In this document: piece by piece, positions 62,800 through 64,000 of the stretch
How the letters are laid out: each line of letters begins with the position of its first letter
How positions within the stretch are numbered: position 1 is the stretch's first letter
Assembly: GCA_018268915.1 (NCBI GenBank)
Contig: JAFDVQ010000006.1
Location: 434,001-498,000 of the forward strand
Reading direction: 5' to 3'
Length of the DNA: 64,000 nucleotides
DNA from: Acidobacteriota bacterium
Lineage (GTDB): Bacteria; Acidobacteriota; Terriglobia; Terriglobales; Acidobacteriaceae
Notes under the pieces: generated by a model
Told to the model about the DNA's origin: nothing
The model's input: only the letters and a program-made list of their open reading frames with translations
Database searches by the model: none
Translations under genes and position numbers: made by a program

Positions 62800-64000
62800 A
62801 GAGCTGGGTAGAAAGCGCGAACCTGCCGGGTTGCGATTTTCCGCTGGAGAATCTGCCGTACGGCGTATTCAGTCATGCCGGATCGAGGCGGATCGGAGTG
62901 GCGATCGGAGACCAGGTTCTTGATCTGCGCGGGTGTGCGGACGGCGGCGTTCCAAAAGCGCTCTCGCCGGAACTGACGGCGGCTTGTTCACAGGACACGC
63001 TCAACTCACTGATGGCTCTTGGCGGCGGTGCGTGGTCTCCATTGCGGCGGGATCTTACAGCGATTCTCAATTCAAATGCCGAGGCGCGGATTCAACAGAA
63101 GGTGAAGCAGCATCTCATTCCGATGCGCGAAGTCGAGATGCAGCTTCCGGCGCAGATCGGCGACTACACCGACTTCTACGCGTCAATCCATCATGCGACG
63201 CGGGTTGGCAAGCTGTTCAGGCCAGATAATCCGCTGCTGCCCAACTACAAGTACGTGCCGATCGGATATCACGGACGGGCCTCGTCGATGGTCGTGAGCG
63301 GGACGGACGTGCGGCGTCCGAGCGGACAAACAAAGCCAGCGACGACTGCGGAACCGGTCTTCAGCCCATCACGATCGGTGGACTACGAACTGGAGATCGG
63401 AATCTTCGTTGGCCCTGGAAATGCACTTGGTAAGCCGGTCCCGATCGCTGAAGCCGAAGAGCACATCTTCGGCCTTTGCCTGGTGAATGACTGGTCGGCG
63501 CGGGACATTCAGTCATGGGAGTATCAGCCACTGGGGCCGTTCCTGGCGAAGAGCTTTGCGACGACGATCTCTCCGTGGGTGGTGACGCTGGATGCGCTGA
63601 AGCCTTATCGGGTGGCTGCGGCAGAACGATCGAAGGAAGATCCTTCGCTGCTTTCGTATCTTGCGCAGGGTGATTCGCTGGCCGCAGTGGATGTCACGGT
63701 CGAAGTGTTTCTGCAGTCGCAACATATGCGGGAGCGCGGTATCGGAGCAGTGCGCCTGAGCAGAGGCAATCTTCGCGATCTCTACTGGAGCGTTGCCCAA
63801 CTGCTGACGCATCACGCGAGCAACGGCTGCAATCTGCGCCCCGGAGACCTGCTGGCTACGGGGACGATCTCCGGTCCTGAAGAGCAGTCGGAGGGGTGCC
63901 TTCTGGAGATGAAGCATCGCTCAAGCCCAATCACTCTCCCTGCCGGTGAAACGCGGACGTTCCTGCAAGATGGCGATGAGGTTACGTTGCGCGCATATTG
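62796..64000 (+). CDS. fahA: Fumarylacetoacetase (3' end outside window)
   Basis: At least 401 codons, open to the last base, so the C-terminus is cut off. It hydrolyses fumarylacetoacetate to fumarate and acetoacetate. ATG 62796 overlaps the upstream stop by 4 bp. Landmarks: WVESANLPGCDFPLENLPYGVF at the start, metal ligand Asp126 and base His133 in GDYTDFYASIHHATRVG, then LFRPDNPLLPNYKYVP and YHGRASS, metal ligands Glu198/Glu200 in VDYELEIG and Asp232 in VNDWSARDIQ. Numbering is within one residue of human FAH. No frame break in the visible part. Confidence 0.96.
   Translation, partial: MKSWVESANLPGCDFPLENLPYGVFSHAGSRRIGVAIGDQVLDLRGCADGGVPKALSPELTAACSQDTLNSLMALGGGAWSPLRRDLTAILNSNAEARIQQKVKQHLIPMREVEMQLPAQIGDYTDFYASIHHATRVGKLFRPDNPLLPNYKYVPIGYHGRASSMVVSGTDVRRPSGQTKPATTAEPVFSPSRSVDYELEIGIFVGPGNALGKPVPIAEAEEHIFGLCLVNDWSARDIQSWEYQPLGPFLAKSFATTISPWVVTLDALKPYRVAAAERSKEDPSLLSYLAQGDSLAAVDVTVEVFLQSQHMRERGIGAVRLSRGNLRDLYWSVAQLLTHHASNGCNLRPGDLLATGTISGPEEQSEGCLLEMKHRSSPITLPAGETRTFLQDGDEVTLRAY

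Overview
The window looks like part of an Acidobacteriota chromosome, most likely class Terriglobia / Acidobacteriaceae. The grounds are two PadR-regulator plus duplicated-orphan-permease operons (a gene pair characteristic of this phylum), an Oar-like TonB-dependent receptor, many secreted proteins of unknown function, and moderately high GC. It carries about 55 genes. No rRNA, tRNA, CRISPR array, insertion sequence or prophage was recognised by eye.

Region 1 (1-16.3 kb, all but one gene on +) is a carbohydrate-use region. It holds the 3' part of a TonB-dependent outer-membrane receptor with a strong terminator, two secreted TPR proteins, two unrelated GH5-like glycosidases around a Tat-exported class V aminotransferase, a GH36-like alpha-galactosidase, an M23 peptidase, a GH13 alpha-amylase and an SLC45-like sugar transporter. 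Region 2 (16.3-20.1 kb, -) is a four-gene operon: CitMHS transporter, AtuA-family protein, a separate AtuA C-terminal-domain protein and a cobalamin-binding-like protein without a signal peptide.

Region 3 (20.2-34.2 kb) is mixed: mnmE, small unknown genes, a DUF1080 protein, asparagine synthase, the first PadR/permease operon with a tandem operator candidate, an SDR, an unknown secreted protein, an aldehyde dehydrogenase and an AlkA-like DNA glycosylase. Region 4 (34.3-46.2 kb) holds a GH57-type DUF3536 protein, then aromatic amino-acid synthesis (trpB, trpA, chorismate mutase, DAHP synthase), a lone receiver-domain protein, an ABC-F ATPase, a zinc-dependent phospholipase C-like protein and an L,D-transpeptidase.

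Region 5 (46.2-53.9 kb) resembles a leucine/branched-chain acid breakdown cluster: CoA-transferase A and B, enoyl-CoA hydratase, HMG-CoA lyase, acyl-CoA dehydrogenase, acyl-CoA carboxylase beta subunit and an APC permease. The biotin carboxylase subunit is not in the window. Region 6 (54.0-57.1 kb) is the second PadR/permease operon, followed by thpR.

Region 7 (58.0 kb to the end) is a phenylalanine/tyrosine degradation operon: a divergent Lrp/AsnC regulator, then hppD, phhA, hmgA, a conserved gene of unknown function and fahA, which runs off the window. The last genes overlap by 4 bp. Regions 5 and 7 both end in acetoacetate, which the CoA-transferase of region 5 could activate. The most interesting uncharacterised pieces are the unknown gene inside the tyrosine operon, the split AtuA operon, the TGTGG-N5-CCACA operator pair and the opposed heptad repeats between trpA and aroQ.
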